A stretch of DNA of 64,000 nucleotides, taken from NCBI RefSeq assembly GCF_023343835.1, contig NC_064472.1, positions 11,461,469 to 11,525,468 on the forward strand, given 5' to 3'. The position numbers were made by a program, and so were the translations under genes. Below are positions 26,201-41,200 of the stretch, piece by piece. The first letter of the stretch is position 1. Each line of letters begins with the position of its first letter. The notes beneath the pieces are model-generated. The model made no database searches, was not told the origin of the DNA, and saw nothing but the letters and a program-made list of their open reading frames with translations. The stretch comes from Lagopus muta (Eukaryota; Chordata; Aves; Galliformes; Phasianidae).

Positions 26201-29200
26201 ACTTATAAATAAATAGTTTATACAAGCTAATTAGTAAATATTACAGCCCCATCTGTTTAAGTTATTGTATGGTCATGAAATAATTTCTGTAAATGTTCAT
26301 TTTTGACATTATATCTGAACTCTTGCACTCTTGTCAGACACCGACTGAAGAAGGCTTCATTCCTTTGCTGGCTTGACTTCATGACTGAAACATGCAAAAA
26401 AAAAAAATCCTTAGCACTGAATGTGGGACTGGTTTATTTAGGAATGTTGTTTCAGTGACATCTATGTGTAAGAAAGTTACTGTTTTCAATTATTTTAGGG
26501 ATGTCAGTGTCATGCAGCTGCCCACTCGGTCACCAAACATTCATAAAAAACACTTCTCTATCAATGCATTTGCATATGTTGTTTGAATACAAGGAAAAAT
26601 TACACCTGACGTGGAGGTAGTAGTCTTGCAGCGGGTTGACTCCAAATCTTATGAAATGCTGCTTTGTGTTCCCTCTTACCATCAAGCCTATTTATTCCAA
26701 CTGGGCTTTGTGTTCCTCCTGAAGAACGTAATTTTTCATTTTATCTTGTTCAGAACTAAGTAGCTATGGGACTTGTACATTCCCACTGGGAAAAAAAAGC
26801 AGTGTCAACCAGCTGATCTTAGTCAGATGCTCTGAGCTGAGTCTAAATTCTGACTCATCATTTGTGGAGAAAACTACTGGGAAGGGTAGCTGCTATTCTA
26901 CTGCATTGAATGTTCTGGAGGTAATGGTAGAAGTCCATCCTGCCCTATAGGAATGGTAGAGATGTTTTATAGCAATAGAAGAGATCTATTGCAAATCAGT
27001 TCAGGTTGTGGCACCAGCAAGTAGCTGTAGGTAGTACCAACAGGGTTCTTGTGAAGGGAAACTGAACTATGTTAGAATGGGGAGTTAGGCTGAGTGAGAA
27101 TGTGTGTAATTGATGAATATACGGATGCTATAATCAAGAAATATACAAGAAAGTTAGGCTAAACAGGTTATCACACTAAAGAAGAATGGATGGAAAGCTT
27201 ACCCTTATCCTGCGTTCATCTGAAAAGGCTCCAAGAAGAGCAATCCCCAAGAAAGATCCTTACCCAATGTAGTCAGCTCTTAAATGGAGTCTAGGAGAGT
27301 TGGAGCCAAGCTCCAGCACTTCCAGTAGCACAGATGAATTGCCTTCACCTGTGCTCCCAGGGCTGACTGATTGCTCACCTCAGGTAGTCAATCAGAGGCT
27401 CAGGCTGTGATTCAGCAGTTCCCATACAGAATGTAACCCTCAGTGTGGCCCTTGCTCCAGATGAAGATTTACATGTTTGTTTTTGTTTGCCTGTCATTGC
27501 ACAACAAGGAAGTGGGAGGAAATTTGTTTGCTTACATACAAGGGGAAGTTTATTCATGAAGGATGCAAGTGAAATGCACCACTGTTCATTGCTTCTAGAC
27601 AATGAGAACTTTACGGTTTGAAAACCTGCAGCTTTTGCCTCAAATGAAACCTTATATAGGTTGTGAAGAGTTACTCTGTTCTGAAATAAATGTCTCTAGG
27701 CTTCTTTGTTTCAACAGCCTCCCTTGTTGCCAGTATCCCACCCGTCCCCAGTATCCATTACTGATGTATTTTGATGTTGTTGATGGTTTTTTGGGGGGGG
27801 GGTTGGTTAATTTGTTTATTGTTTTGTTTGCTTGTTTGTTTGTCTTTAAACAGATGGGAAAAGAAGAAAAAAGTAGGGGGGTATTAACTTTAAAATAAAG
27901 TAGAATTACTCCTCATAGGGAGGTTCTTGTTCAGAGCTCTGTTATATACTTTGACTTACGTATGATTGTAGTAGGATCATCCCAGTCTGGAATAATTCTC
28001 TTGTATTTCATGAGCAGGGCGGATTTCCAGTAAGCCAGTTCAGCTTACCAAAGAGGCAGCTAACTAAACAAGCTTCCCACTCCAATCTCTTTTAGATCTT
28101 TAAGAAAAAAATATTGACTTTCAGACTTGGTAGCAGTAAGGAAGGGATATGCAGAAAGCATGTGGGAGGGAGTTGTAGCACCCCCAGCACTGTTAGGTAA
28201 CTGTGAATGAATGTGAGGTAAACCTCGTCGTACTCTCCTTTCCCAGGACTCTACAGATAACTTCCGTGCTTTTGTTAGATACTTCACACATTCTCTCAGC
28301 TTTCTCAATACCTGTTCTGCTGACAGATGATGTTTCTTCATCTTAGTAATTTGGGACAAGCAATACTTTCAATTTGATTTTTTCTTAACCTGTAAAATTT
28401 TGGATAGCATTAAACTAAGTGTCTGCGTGTGTAATTTCTTTTTAAGAACTCCCTTAGGAATTATTTGCGTTTGTGGGATTGATGTGTTCGTAGGTGCACA
28501 GCCTGAAAGGGGTTAAGGTTTTCTTTTTTTTTTAGTACTTTCTCTACAGTCTGATTTTATCTAAATCAAACTTCTTTTGCTCTTGCATACTCTTGTTGCA
28601 CTTGGCACTACTCTCCACAGCCTCTCTGTAAAATCTTAATGTCCTAGATTTAGCCAAGTTATTATTATTCAAGTATTTATTATTCTATGAATGCTGTCAA
28701 ATGTAAATGAGTGAAGTGCATGCATCATGGTGTTCCTGAAATTTAATTGATTTCAATTGTATTGCATGTCTACACAAATGTTTTTGAGTCTGTTTTAGTA
28801 TTATTCAGTGGATATTATGTGCTGGCCAAATTAGAGGTGTTGGAATTTGTCAGATTCCTTTTGTTCCCTCTTCCAGCTATTTTCCTAAAGCCTGAGAAAA
28901 CCCTTCTTCTAAAGAAGAATGTTTACACAACTTTGCATTGATCACCAAGAGCATAAAATTTTGGGTTTTTTTGAATGACCGGAGAACAGCTAGCAGCAGT
29001 AGTTTTTGTGCTTTTCAAAGAATTTAGTTATGCCTCTGCTCAGATTGTTTATGGCAGTTGTAAGAGTGTGGATCAGAATATTTTTACATTTGCAGAGAAC
29101 AGTTTGAAGCCTTAAGCATTGCCTGCCTAGTATTTGTAGGCAGCAGACGGCAGGATGGAAGGACTCCATGGAGAAAGAGAGGTAGTTGCTGTATTTGGTA

Positions 29201-32200
29201 CAGGACCTCATTCCCACAGCTCTCCTGTTCTGATTAATTTTCAGCTCTTTGCCAGATCTTGTCAGTAGGTCTTTTTCTTCTGCTGATTTTTCATGGAATT
29301 TGCAAAGAAAAGCCTGTAGCATAGAGAAACGGTGTTGCAGTTCACATACTGTGTGCCAGAAATACGCATTTCATTCTTGCCTGTTATTCCTAGTTGTTCT
29401 CCTTAGCAGGTTAAACTTTCAATATTAGTTTTAACATTTAAAGGAAACAGTTGTCCAAAATATAAACTCCTAAACACTATGGACACGTCTACATGATTAG
29501 TTAGATTCCTTTTGGATTCCAGAGAAAAAATCTTTTAATGTGGAGATGTGTGGTGTTAAAAATGAACTTCTTTATAAGATGTAAGAAAACACCCCAAGAT
29601 TACAGGCTTTTTCAATTTGGGCCATGCTTAGGATGGTACTAGCTTTTCATACAATATTTAATAGTAATTGTTAGAAGTGTTTTATCTCTATTTTTTTTTT
29701 CTTTCATTTTTTTTACTTTGTTCCTAATGTATATTAAGATGATAATAGCAGGACTGTAGGGAAGCAGTAAGTTTGCCTGTGCTTGACTCACTTATGTTGG
29801 CACAACATGTATCAGAAGGATATAAACTTCTCCATTTTCATAAGTTTTTTCTTTGAATTTGCTTCTCAACTTAATTAAACCAGAAGCATGTGTATAAGAT
29901 TGCTCCTGTGAATCTGGAGGTGCTAACAATGTCAAAGATGTATACTCAGTATAAAAAGATTTGAATTAAGCATAACGTCTTTAGTTTGTTCTGTAATTTC
30001 ATCTTTGGTAATTTATGCTCTTAAGTGCATCCAGTCATGGTATGGCTTGTAACCTCTGCAAACTTCTACTGTTCAAACAAGCAGATACTTCAAACGAAAA
30101 GCAAAACCAAAAGTTGCAAAATATATCCGTAGTATAGTATAACAAATATCCAATGGCTTTGTTATCTCAAGGTTGCATTCACATGCACTGTCTCAGGGTT
30201 GTTGTTTCGCCTCTGCAGTGAAGAAAAATTTACTCTGAAGTGGGCATTTCAGAAGCAGAACTTGATTCTGTTTAATTTAGGAACAGAATCAACTCTTAGT
30301 GGAGTTAGGTATTGTCTGCTGAAATAGGAAAATTAAGATTGCCCTGAGTGCAAAGCAAGTAGAGCAAAGCCAGTTTTTGTGAATGCTTTCTTTAGTGATT
30401 TCCCAAGCCCATGTATTCTATGGGGATATATTGCGTCACTAAGGATATTGGTTTAGAAATTCAGTAGATAGATGCACGTGAGGTATATGGCATGGGTTAA
30501 TGAAACAGCAGCCTATATAAATACAGGAATTCAAAAGCTTTTTGATGTGCCTTCTTACTTTCAGAGCTATTATCTTCTTGGGAGGTAGTGGAGGGTTGCC
30601 AGAAGACCTAAGGACAGGAATGGGAGAACTTGCTAGTACTTGGTTTGTGAATGAAAGATAAAGAAGGTCTTAGAAACAGAAACGTGTCATATAAATGCTC
30701 TCTTCCAGTTTTCACCTGGCAGCCACAAAAGGACATGCAGAATGCCTCAGGATTATGGTGACACATGGTGCAGATGTGACAGCCCAAGATGGTGCAGGTA
30801 TGCCTCTGTAAACCTACTCATACAATGCAGTATACTTCATCTGCCTGTAAGTCTTGATGTGCAAATTTGGCAGTGCTGCTCCTTCCAATTCACACCACAT
30901 TGTAACCTTTCCAGTTTGGACATACATGCTTTACTGCATATACAATAGAGATTTTTAGCCCATATACTATAAGTATCAGCATTTGTGTCTGACTCCAGTA
31001 ATTGCAAAATAGTTAATTTTATTAATTATTGCTGTTGATATTATTATAATTCCCCTTCTCTCTTCCTTGCCTGTCTCCTCCCCCCTCCCAGCTTTTTGGT
31101 CATTTCATTTAAGGCTTTGCATAGATTAAATCAAGATCTTGTGCTTTGCTTTTATGTGTATCCAAGCTATTAACCCCATTTAACTGTACTGAAGTTGCAG
31201 TTTCCTCAGGATTATGACATAGTGAAAATTGCTGATACAAGCCAAACTGAGCTGAGAACTATTAAGTGTGCTGCTTCAGCCCTCGAAAGTCCTATGCCTT
31301 AATTAATACTCTAGTAGGAGAATAATGAGAGCTGAATTTGAAATTGGCAAACTCTTCTTAATAGATTTCAGTTGGTCTACCTGTTGTCTGTGCCCAGCAT
31401 TTCCTCTGTCTAGCAGAATCACCTAACTGAGGTGTCAGTAGTCTGTCTTTCTTGTAATGATCTGTAAATGTCGGGTTCACTGGGTTTTAGCCATTGCTTC
31501 CAGCCTGGTTGAATTTTTCATAAATAGAAATTGTATGCCTCTGTGAGAAAGCATCTGTGATACTGGGAGAAGCGTTCAGATTAAATGTAATGATAAGAGA
31601 ATATACACACCTGACTTGAACTATTATTCAGAATTCATACTTCATCTTGCCTCAAGATTTATTAGTCACTTGGATAATAGTAAGTTGTCTGCTCACTCTT
31701 GAGAGTGTCAACCCTGCATTCCTTAGGTAATGCCTTTCCTGCTGAAGTCTCATTATTCACTGTGAGGTTCTGTCATAAGTGGATCAACTGTCTGCGTTGA
31801 TTACTAAATCATAACTCCGTCTTTCTTCCTTGTATAGATAATTTAGTCTTCTGCTGTCTTTGGCCTTTAAGATTTTTCAGGTGTTGTGTTGTGTAAGAAA
31901 GAACTAGAGGACAGACTGCAAAATCTTTAATCATAAATTGATAGTTAGTAAATCATTGCATTGCTACATATGAGCTCATAGATGCTAAGTAAATTAATAG
32001 AAAGAGAAGCCTATTAAATGCAGAAGTGAACAGTCATATGTCCCGAGTCATTGTATGTGTGCATTCTGTGGATGATTCAAATTTGTCGTAGTGGTAACTG
32101 GTGAATGTGGATGTTTTTGCTCTCCAAAATGGGTTCCTTTTTAATCCAAGGGGGGGAAAAAGTAAAGCAGATACATTGGCAGACATCTCTGCAAGGGAGG

Positions 32201-35200
32201 GAGGGCCTGTCACACAGTTTCTGTCATTCCTATATCTAAATGTAGACATTAAGATTATCCTGTTTCCTGCCTGAACAATGGTCTGTTGTAACTATATTCT
32301 GCTTGATATAGGATTTTATTTTATTTGTTCATATTTTTCATGTGTCGGTCAATTAAAAATCTTGCCTTTGTTATGGAAGAGCTTATTCCATTGTCTTTGA
32401 GTGACTGAATACTAATTTTGCTTTGCATTTGTTGATGTAGGGCACAGTGCTTTACATCTTGCAGTGAAGAACAGCCACCTTGACTGCATTAAGAGGTTAC
32501 TTCAGGTAAAGTAAAAAATAAACTAATTTTGATTATTCAGTTTCATTTTTCTTTGATGGTTCTTCACTGCATATTGATGCATTTCCTGCTAATCACAGAA
32601 TCATATAAAGCCTTAGGATGGAAGAGACTTCCAAGATAATCTGGTTCTAACTGATTGTCAGGGGCAGGGTTGCCATTAGATCCATTAGATCAAGCACTAG
32701 ATCAGGTTGTCCAGGACACCGTCTGATCCAACCCAGCCCTGAATACCAGGGACCAGGGCATCGAGAACCTCACGGTCACTTTATCTATCATTACCTTAAG
32801 ATAACTGCAAACATAAAGTTTGTGTCCCCAGTTTATGAGGCCTACATTGTTTGCCTACCATCAGGATGCAAATTCATAGTCTGCATCACACTCCTGTTCT
32901 GTCATCCTTTTTTCCTGCAACCGACAGATGTTCTTGAATTTAAGACCTTCTAGGCATTGTGTGGGTAGATGATATAAAACAGTGTGATATCTCCCCTGAG
33001 TGGTCCACAGTTTCAGTTTTCCATGTGCAGTGGCTCCAACATAGAAAGACTGGGTCTGAAGCAGGTTGCAGCTTGACATTTCCCAGCTTTAGTCTGTGTA
33101 GCTGGGTGGGTTGGAAGTGGGTGATGTATAAGAGATACAGAGAAAAAGAATTCTTCATTTGTAGTGGAACTTCGATACTGATCTAACTGAATGTATTCCG
33201 TCTGTGCAATATAAAATAATCCATTTGTTGAGTCAAAGGGAAAGAAACCAAAGTAGTTTGGATACTAAAATATGGAAATACTCAAATCCTTAGTGAAATG
33301 ACTGAAGGACAGTGAGAGGTTAGAAAGGGAGTAGAAAAAAGTGGGGGAGAAAAAGCCAAGAAAAATGGAAGAGAAGAGGAAGAGAAGATTCTTCTGACAT
33401 TAATGCTGAAGTTGTGTGTTAGCAAATAAGAAGGGAAGTCCATCTCAACTCCATTTCAGAAAGACAGGTAAATTCTGGTCATAGGGGTGATCAGAGTAAT
33501 GGATCAGATTTTTAGAAATGTAGGTTTATCAATAAGAATGGCAAAGAATTTGTATGAAATAATGAGCCTACGAAATAACACTGCCTGAGTGCAGCGGTAC
33601 AGAAAGAAATTTAATCCTATATCTCAACTTCGTAATTGTTTTCCTCTGGCTACTTCTGGGCTCTCCAATTCAGTTGTCACTGATCTCTCTCAATGTCTCT
33701 TACTGAATTGGGTCCAATTTCACTGGTTCTTACTGTATTTACTGACATCACTGTTTCTTTCCATCTTTTCTTGAACACTTGGAAGAGATTAAGAGATCAT
33801 TAAGTGAGGAGACTACCTGCTTTGGGATTTCGTTAGAAAAATCTACTAATTCTAGAGTAAACCCACTTAGAGCATAAACAGTGACATCAAGCTGTCATTA
33901 ATTGTATCGCATGCAGCAGCATACAGTCAGTGCAGCAGACGAATGTGTTTAGTACCAAATATTCACTGCCCGTTTACCTGACAGCTCCACCCAGGGAGTG
34001 ATTTAGCTGATGTTTTGTTAGCTTTATTACAAAATGCATTTCCAAACAAGTTTGTAAGTGAAAATCCTTTGTTAATATTCTCCAGTGCTCTTGGAGGATG
34101 CTCTCATGCTCTTTGGAATGCTTTGTTGCTTCTGTAGACTGGCTTTGTCATAAAAGCTCTTTCTACATGTAAGAAATGTCTAATCTTAATGTACATAATT
34201 ATTTTACACAGAATGAATCTTGGGTTTTTTAATATAAACTTTGGTAATTTACATGAAACTCTTTACCTAGGAAATCAAGGAAGTATTGGAGGTGATCCTA
34301 TACCTGAAAGTCAGAATATATAATATTTGATTTCAGAAATCTATTATTTCAGTGTGATATCTTTATTTGTCATAAACTAGAATTTTCTGTACCAAAGTAA
34401 GTCTGGATAAAGATTTGTAATTTGATATTTTTATGTTTAGTACCTCAAAGCCTAGCTTGGCCAGTAGCAATAGGTGGCTTACAATACTACAATATGTAAC
34501 TGGATTGTAGATGCTTTAGATCTTACAAATGGAAACAAAGTGTTATTTGCTTTAACAGGAATAATTTTGGATTAATTGCCTTAGGCTAAGATTGCTTTAG
34601 CTTTTAGTGGAATGTAAAATAGGAAGCTTTTCTGAGGCATGGAAGTCAGATTCTTGTTCATTTTTGCATATGAATTGTTCCAAAACAATTTTTTTTAGGT
34701 ACATCTTCACCATGCATGTTTACTGTGACTTCAGTATAAGCTGTTAACAAGAAAGGGCAGTTGAGATTGGTAGAGAGCAAAGCTGTGTCTTTTATCAGTA
34801 TTCTTGTTCATTTCTATTGCATGGATGGAGCTTTCTGTAGGAGCTCATAGAACTATTCTCAGACATGTTCAGCTGTCCATTCTGCTCATCACTTGTATTT
34901 TATTTTTTTGATGTTTCTCTAATTTTTTTTCTCCTTTCTGAACTGTGCAGTATAAGTGTTCAGTACACAGCACTGACAACTGTGGGAAAACAGCTTTACA
35001 TTATGCAGGTAACTTCTTTGTTGAAAGTATGCACTGTCTGTTTCATTATGCTTGATTTTCTCAGCTCTTGGTATAGCTTTTTACTGATGGGAAAAATAGC
35101 AGACAGAATGGTGGACTATATTAAAGCGGGCTTTATTTCTGCTCTGTCATTCCCTTTTCTTTTCTCTCTCTACTTTTAAGATTTTGCTGGCTTTCTTTTA

Positions 35201-38200
35201 CTTACCTTTTGATTTTATTTCCAACTTAATATCAACACTTTTTGAAACACTTGCATTTTTAAACTGGCAGTGAAAATTTATTTACTTTTGTAAAATTAAT
35301 ATATTATTGATTAATTGACGATTTGAGTAGCTGAGTGTTGCATATCCATTCTCATAGATAACAAATTCTGGATATTTTTAGATAAATACTCTGAATATTG
35401 AATTTCAGTTAATTACAGCCAGCAAATACACTCTTGCAGGTGCAGAGCCATTGAAAGACTTGAAAAGTAAGACTAGGCTGATTCTGATTTCAGTGTTTAA
35501 AGATTATGTATTCTCGTGTTTGTTTAGACTATAATGTCTGTTTTGTTGCTGCATACAGCTTGCTCTTCATCCTATTTGTCTTTTTTTCCTTCTTTCTTAA
35601 AAATAGAGAAACCCCACTGTAATGCTACAGTATTGCAAGTGTAAGCGTGGAACACGAATTTCAAAAAATAAAGATTTTAATGTTTTTTCTTCTTTTAGCA
35701 ACATGTGGTTGTCTTCAGGCAGTCCAACTTCTTTGTGAACACAAATGTCCAATTAACATCAAAGATTTGGTAGGTACCTCTTTGTGCTTTTCCCAAAGCT
35801 TTACTACCCTCCACTTCAATCAAGCTTCAGTAGTTGAAACTATTACTGCTCTTCTATTTCATTTTGAATTTCTCTGACAAAGTTCCTTTCATGGCTTTCC
35901 GTAGCATAGCACTTCACTTTAACTCACTAGTGGCAAGGTTTGCTGCTAGTTAAATTGCAAGATTTTTAGAAATAGCTAGAATTTATTTTGGGTATATTCA
36001 AGACATGATTAAAAGTTGACTCCGTTCACTCCAGTAGGCTTTGAGAAAGACCATTACGTGGGCCTTTCAGGTACTGTGAAATGCTTAGGAAAAAAAATAA
36101 TGGAGTATGGTAAACCTGGGGGAAGAAATATACTTGGTGTAGTGTAAAGGCTAAGGGACAGTACACTGACTAGCACAAAACACCTAAAAACAATCAGATC
36201 TGTCTGTGGGAATGATGTAGTTGCCTCTTAGAAAACTGTTAAAGGGATCTGACATAAATTAGGAAAAAAAAAAAAGAAAAAAAAAAGGAGGGAGGAGGGA
36301 AGCATTAAAACATGTAATCTTTTTTTTTTAATTTTTTTTTTTTAATTGTTTTGTTTGTTGAGGGGTTTGGGATCTTTCCTCATCTGGTCTTTTTGGTATA
36401 TTAAGACAAACAAACAGCAATCACAAAGATTAGACTTTAAAGTTCAGCAGATGTATTTTAAAGACCAAAAAGATTTTCTAATCATTAGAAGAGAAGGCTG
36501 TGGGAGAATCTTTTATGTCCTCATCTACATAATGAGTGATTGTAAAGAAGAGAGAATCAAATTGACCTCAGAAATGGTGACAAGCACAAGTTACAATCTG
36601 GACATGTGACACACTAGTGAAGCTAGTTGGGAAATTCCAGTTACAGGTTAAGGAAGAAAATAATTCTTACCTCACAGTTGGTGAAACGCTGTAAATGAGA
36701 CTGAGAGACATGCTTTCTCTGCCCTTGGGCATGCTTAAAACCTCTTTGGACAAGTCTCTGAGCAGTGTACCATAATGTGAAGTTTGCCTTGCTTTTGACT
36801 GAAGACAAAGATTAAGAAGCACCAGACGCTTTCTAAAGGTGTCTTCCAACTGCAGTTATTCTGTGATTCTGTGAAATGTTGTGGTTTTGCCTAGTACTCA
36901 AAGTTATCCTTTTGTTGTGGAGATATCCATAGGCATTGTACAGTTGCAAAATCACTTAGTTGTAGCATTAAGCAAACAGAAAAGGGAGTACAGACAGCAT
37001 TCCTATTCTCGATGCTTTGCTGAGTGAATCCATCCCCCATGGTCAAGGAAGGGATTAAATAAAGCCAGCTACATTTATAATACACAAGAAAAATATACAG
37101 TGCTGTGTAGAAGAAAATCTCCTATCCGACCTTTAAACCTCAGAGTTGTATTTGTAAGGCGTCAAATTATTGTTCATGGTTTCTTTAAATGCATTCCTAG
37201 GATGGGAACATACCTCTGCTGCTTGCAGTACAAAATGGCCATACAGAAGTCTGTAAATACCTTCTGGATCATGGAGCAGACGTCAACACAAGGGATAAAA
37301 ATGGAAGGTACAGCAGGTTAACATCACCATGCTAATTCTTTCCTAAGGCTGACTGTCAAATGAAGCTCCCTACCCAAAATAGTCATTACATGAAACAATG
37401 TCCCCAATACTGGAGAAAGTGAGTACTAGACATTGTTGAGAAGGCTTAAGGAATTCTGCCCAATGAGAAAAGCAAAAGAGAAACTAAGTAACTGTAAAAT
37501 GAAGTAAACTGTTTTTCCTTGCGCTACCAGAGCAGCAAATCCCATTTTAAAATAATTCCTACAACAATCTGAATGATAGCATTTATCCACACGTCACTTT
37601 GCATATGGCCCATATTTCCAATGCTGCTCTCTTTGTTCTTGGCCTGAGTTAGTTTTGCCAACTTAAATCCTAAGCTATTACTTGGAAGAGACATCCATGA
37701 GGAGCTCTCATTTCTAACACAGCCACAATGGCAAGAAAAAATACAGTAAAAATATATAATGGAGATGCTGTCTTCTCAAAAGATGCCATTTAGAAACTTA
37801 CTGCATTAATAGACATATAGTATGTCGTAAGTATCTGTTATTTCATAGTATTGTTTTTAAATCAAAACATTCTTATTGTGGAAAAATGCACTTGTTTTGA
37901 TGATACTGATAGAGTTTCATAAATGTTTGGTGAAACTGAAAAGGTAGAGCAGGATGCTGAGAACACTTGGCACTTACAACTAGTAGCTGTTCTTACTATT
38001 ACGTGATACAGTGCCCATACTGTTCTTCACAAACATGTGAGAGGATAAGACTGGGCCTAGCTTAGTTTATGTGAGCTCAAAGTTTTATTAGTTCACTGTT
38101 GGTGTTAAGTTGGTTAAAGAAAACCCCTTTGTCTTCTTGATTGGTTGGAATGACCTCACTGGTACTTTGAACTTGAGGTGTTACCCCTGTGGGACCTCCA

Positions 38201-41200
38201 GTCCACCTTTACCTCACTAGCTTGACTCAACAGACAGCCTTAACAGTTTGTAGCTAGATTGGATGAAGACATTTCTGTTATAGATAAGATAGTATGTGCC
38301 AAGTACTGTGTGTACAAACAAGAAGTAACATGTAACGTGGAATATACCACTTTAATTCTTCCTTCCCTATCAGCAAGGAGAATGGCTACTCTGGCACCCG
38401 CTGTTCACAAAAATGGTTATATTTTTAATGAAAAATCAGATTTCTTAACAGAAGGGTAAAGGGAGAGTGTTTGAAAATTGCATGATCAATTCCCTTTCTT
38501 GTCCAGACTAAAATGGTTATTTTGGTAATCTGAAACTATCCCTGTAGAACTGTGGTCCAAATTACTACTCAACACTATTTTTTTGCACAGTACTGCAACA
38601 GTCATCACTTTTTCAGGGCTCGCTGTTATAAAGACTGTATTAAACTGGACAGTGAAGTGACTGTCTTAATATCTAGCAAACATCACTGTAGTAACTTTCA
38701 GTTTCATATGTATTTGCCAGTGAATTTGGTCAGCCTATTAGATAAGTATTCACATGAAAAAGGGAGAATTATGCTGTGATAGAAGAGCAATATTAGCACG
38801 TGTTTGAAAGTCAGGAATTTTCTGCCTGTATGTATTCTGTACAGATCTTATGATCCCTGTAAGCCATTGAGGAAAAAGAGATAAAGCCTTTTAGGTAAAC
38901 ACTCCTGTACGTTATGCCCACTGTAGGATCTGACGCTGTCTAGCTGCCCTGTGTCGGAGAGGGCATTGGTTGTGCTCTAAGGAGATTCTTTCTGTTATTT
39001 TTCTTTAAAAATAGAGCAAGGTTTGAGGTGTAACCCATCTCACAGTCTCAGTGAAGAGTTTGGAGAAATTTATTTGGTTTTTGGAGTGACACCTCTCTAT
39101 TTTGCCTAGAAGCAACATGTGAAAAGAAGAGAAATGAAATATAGGCTTTTGTGTTGTAATTGGGGTGAGACAGTGAAATTTGGTAATATATTCAGCAGCC
39201 AACTCTTAGCCTCAGGAAGCCATTTTCAAAAATGTTTGTAAACATGTGCAAAGCATAACAGGTTTTTGCAGAAGGTCTAGCTGGGATATATGAGGAAGGA
39301 GAAGGAAGGGTAGGAAAGTTTGTGCAGAGAGGTGGTGGTTGCATATATATTTCAAGGCACATGGTCTTGAAATCTTGGTCTTCATTGCACAATGCCTGTT
39401 ACATTTTTCTCCTGAAAAAATGAGCTACTGATTCAAAAGTTTCTCTTGACATTTTAACCCTTATTTCTTTTGTCCAGAACTGCTTTGATGATGGCTTGTG
39501 AAGCTGGTAGCCTTAACATGGTGGAAGCATTCCTTAGGAAAGGTGCAGATGTCAGTTTAGTAGATGTCTTTGGACAGAATGCCCTGCATTATTCCAAGAT
39601 CTCTGAGAATACGGGAATCCAGAACCTGCTGTCATCAAAAATATCTCAGGATGTGGGTACGTAAAAGATTCTGATCTTTATCACTTTGAATTGGCTACTT
39701 GTATGTGTAGCAACAAACAAATATACTTCATGGAGTAACTTCATAGAATCACAGAGTCATAGAATGGGCTGGGTTGAAAAGGACCTCAAAGATCACCTAG
39801 TTTCAACCCCCTTGCTATATCACCAATCACCAGACCACATCCAGCGTGGCCTTGAATGCCTCCAGGGATGGGGCATCCACAGCCTCCTTGGGCAACCTGT
39901 TCCAGTGCTTCACCACCCTCTGTGTGAGAAACTTCGTCCTAATAAAACTTCCTAACCTAAACCTCCCCTATTTCAGTTTAAAACCATTCCCACTGGTCCT
40001 ATTACAATCCACACTTGTAAACAGCTGTTCCCCTCATGTTTATACGAACCCTTCAAGTACTGGAAGCCCACAGAGAAGGCCTGGATCCTTCTCTTCTCCA
40101 AGTTAAACAAGCCCAGTTCCCTCAACCTTTCCTCATAGGAGAGCTGCTCCAGCCCTCTGATCATCTTAGTGGCCCTCCTCTGGACATGCTCTAAGAGCTC
40201 CACATCCTTCCTGTACTGGGGGCCCCAGACCTGGACGCAGTCCTCCAGATGGGGCCTCACGAGAGCTGAATAGAGGGGGACAATCATCTTCCTCTCCCTG
40301 CTGGCCACTCCTCTGTTAACACAGCCCAGAACACAGTTGGCCTTCGGGCTGCAAGTGCACACTGCTAGCCCATGTCCAGCTTCTCAACTACCAGGACCCC
40401 CATGTCCTTCACCACAGGGCTGCTCTCAGGGGGTTCTTTGCCCAGCCTAGCTGCAGCACCCTGCACTTGGCCTTATTGAACTTCATTAGGTTCTCATGGG
40501 CCTTCTCCAGAGACTCCTCTGGATGGCTTTCCTACTTTCCAGTCTGTTGAGCGCACTGCTCAGCTTGGTGTCATCTGCAACTTGCTGAGGATGCACTCGA
40601 TGCCATTGTCTGTCATTGATGAAGATGTTGAAGAGCACCGGTCCCAAGACCGACCCCTGAGGGACACCGCTTGTGGCCGGCCTCCACCCTGACAAAGAAC
40701 CATTGATCGCAAGCCTTTGGCTGTGACCAGCCAACCAGTTCTTAACCCATGAAACAGTCCATCTTTCAAATCCACACATCTCCAATTTAGAGAGAAAGGT
40801 ATGGGTGAGGGACCATGTCGAAGGCTTTGCAGAAGTCCAGATAGATGGCATCCATCACCTTTCCCCTGCCTACCAATGCCGTCACTCCATCACTTGAAAA
40901 ATTTCAAAAGCTGTCTTCACTGATAGGTCTAGCTGAAGCTTTCCAAACCAGGAAAATGTGACACTTGCTCCATGTGGTTAATATCTAGCATGAGATAAAA
41001 TATTCAGCGGGGCAAAAAGAGGTGTTCTGAAGAAAAAAAAAGGCAAGCTGATGAAGAAGCATGATGAGGTATTGCTTAGAATTTGAAGTCAATCCTCTTT
41101 ATTATTTGAAAAATTAAGTTCAGCTCCTCAGTAAAAGAGTTCAGAAGGAACTAATGTGGAGAGGGTGTTATGGTCAAGCTGTAACACATTTTTTAAGTAG

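Larger units (their letters stand above)
13189..30708 (+). other. RAI14: RAI14 17.5-kb intron
   Basis: This is the largest intron in the window. It carries CR1 copies at about 17491-17726 (-), 18665-19111 (+) and 21240-22560 (+, old), several homopolymer and simple repeats, and a possible conserved block around 15415-15620. Elsewhere no coding or RNA gene signal was recognised. Confidence 0.8.
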
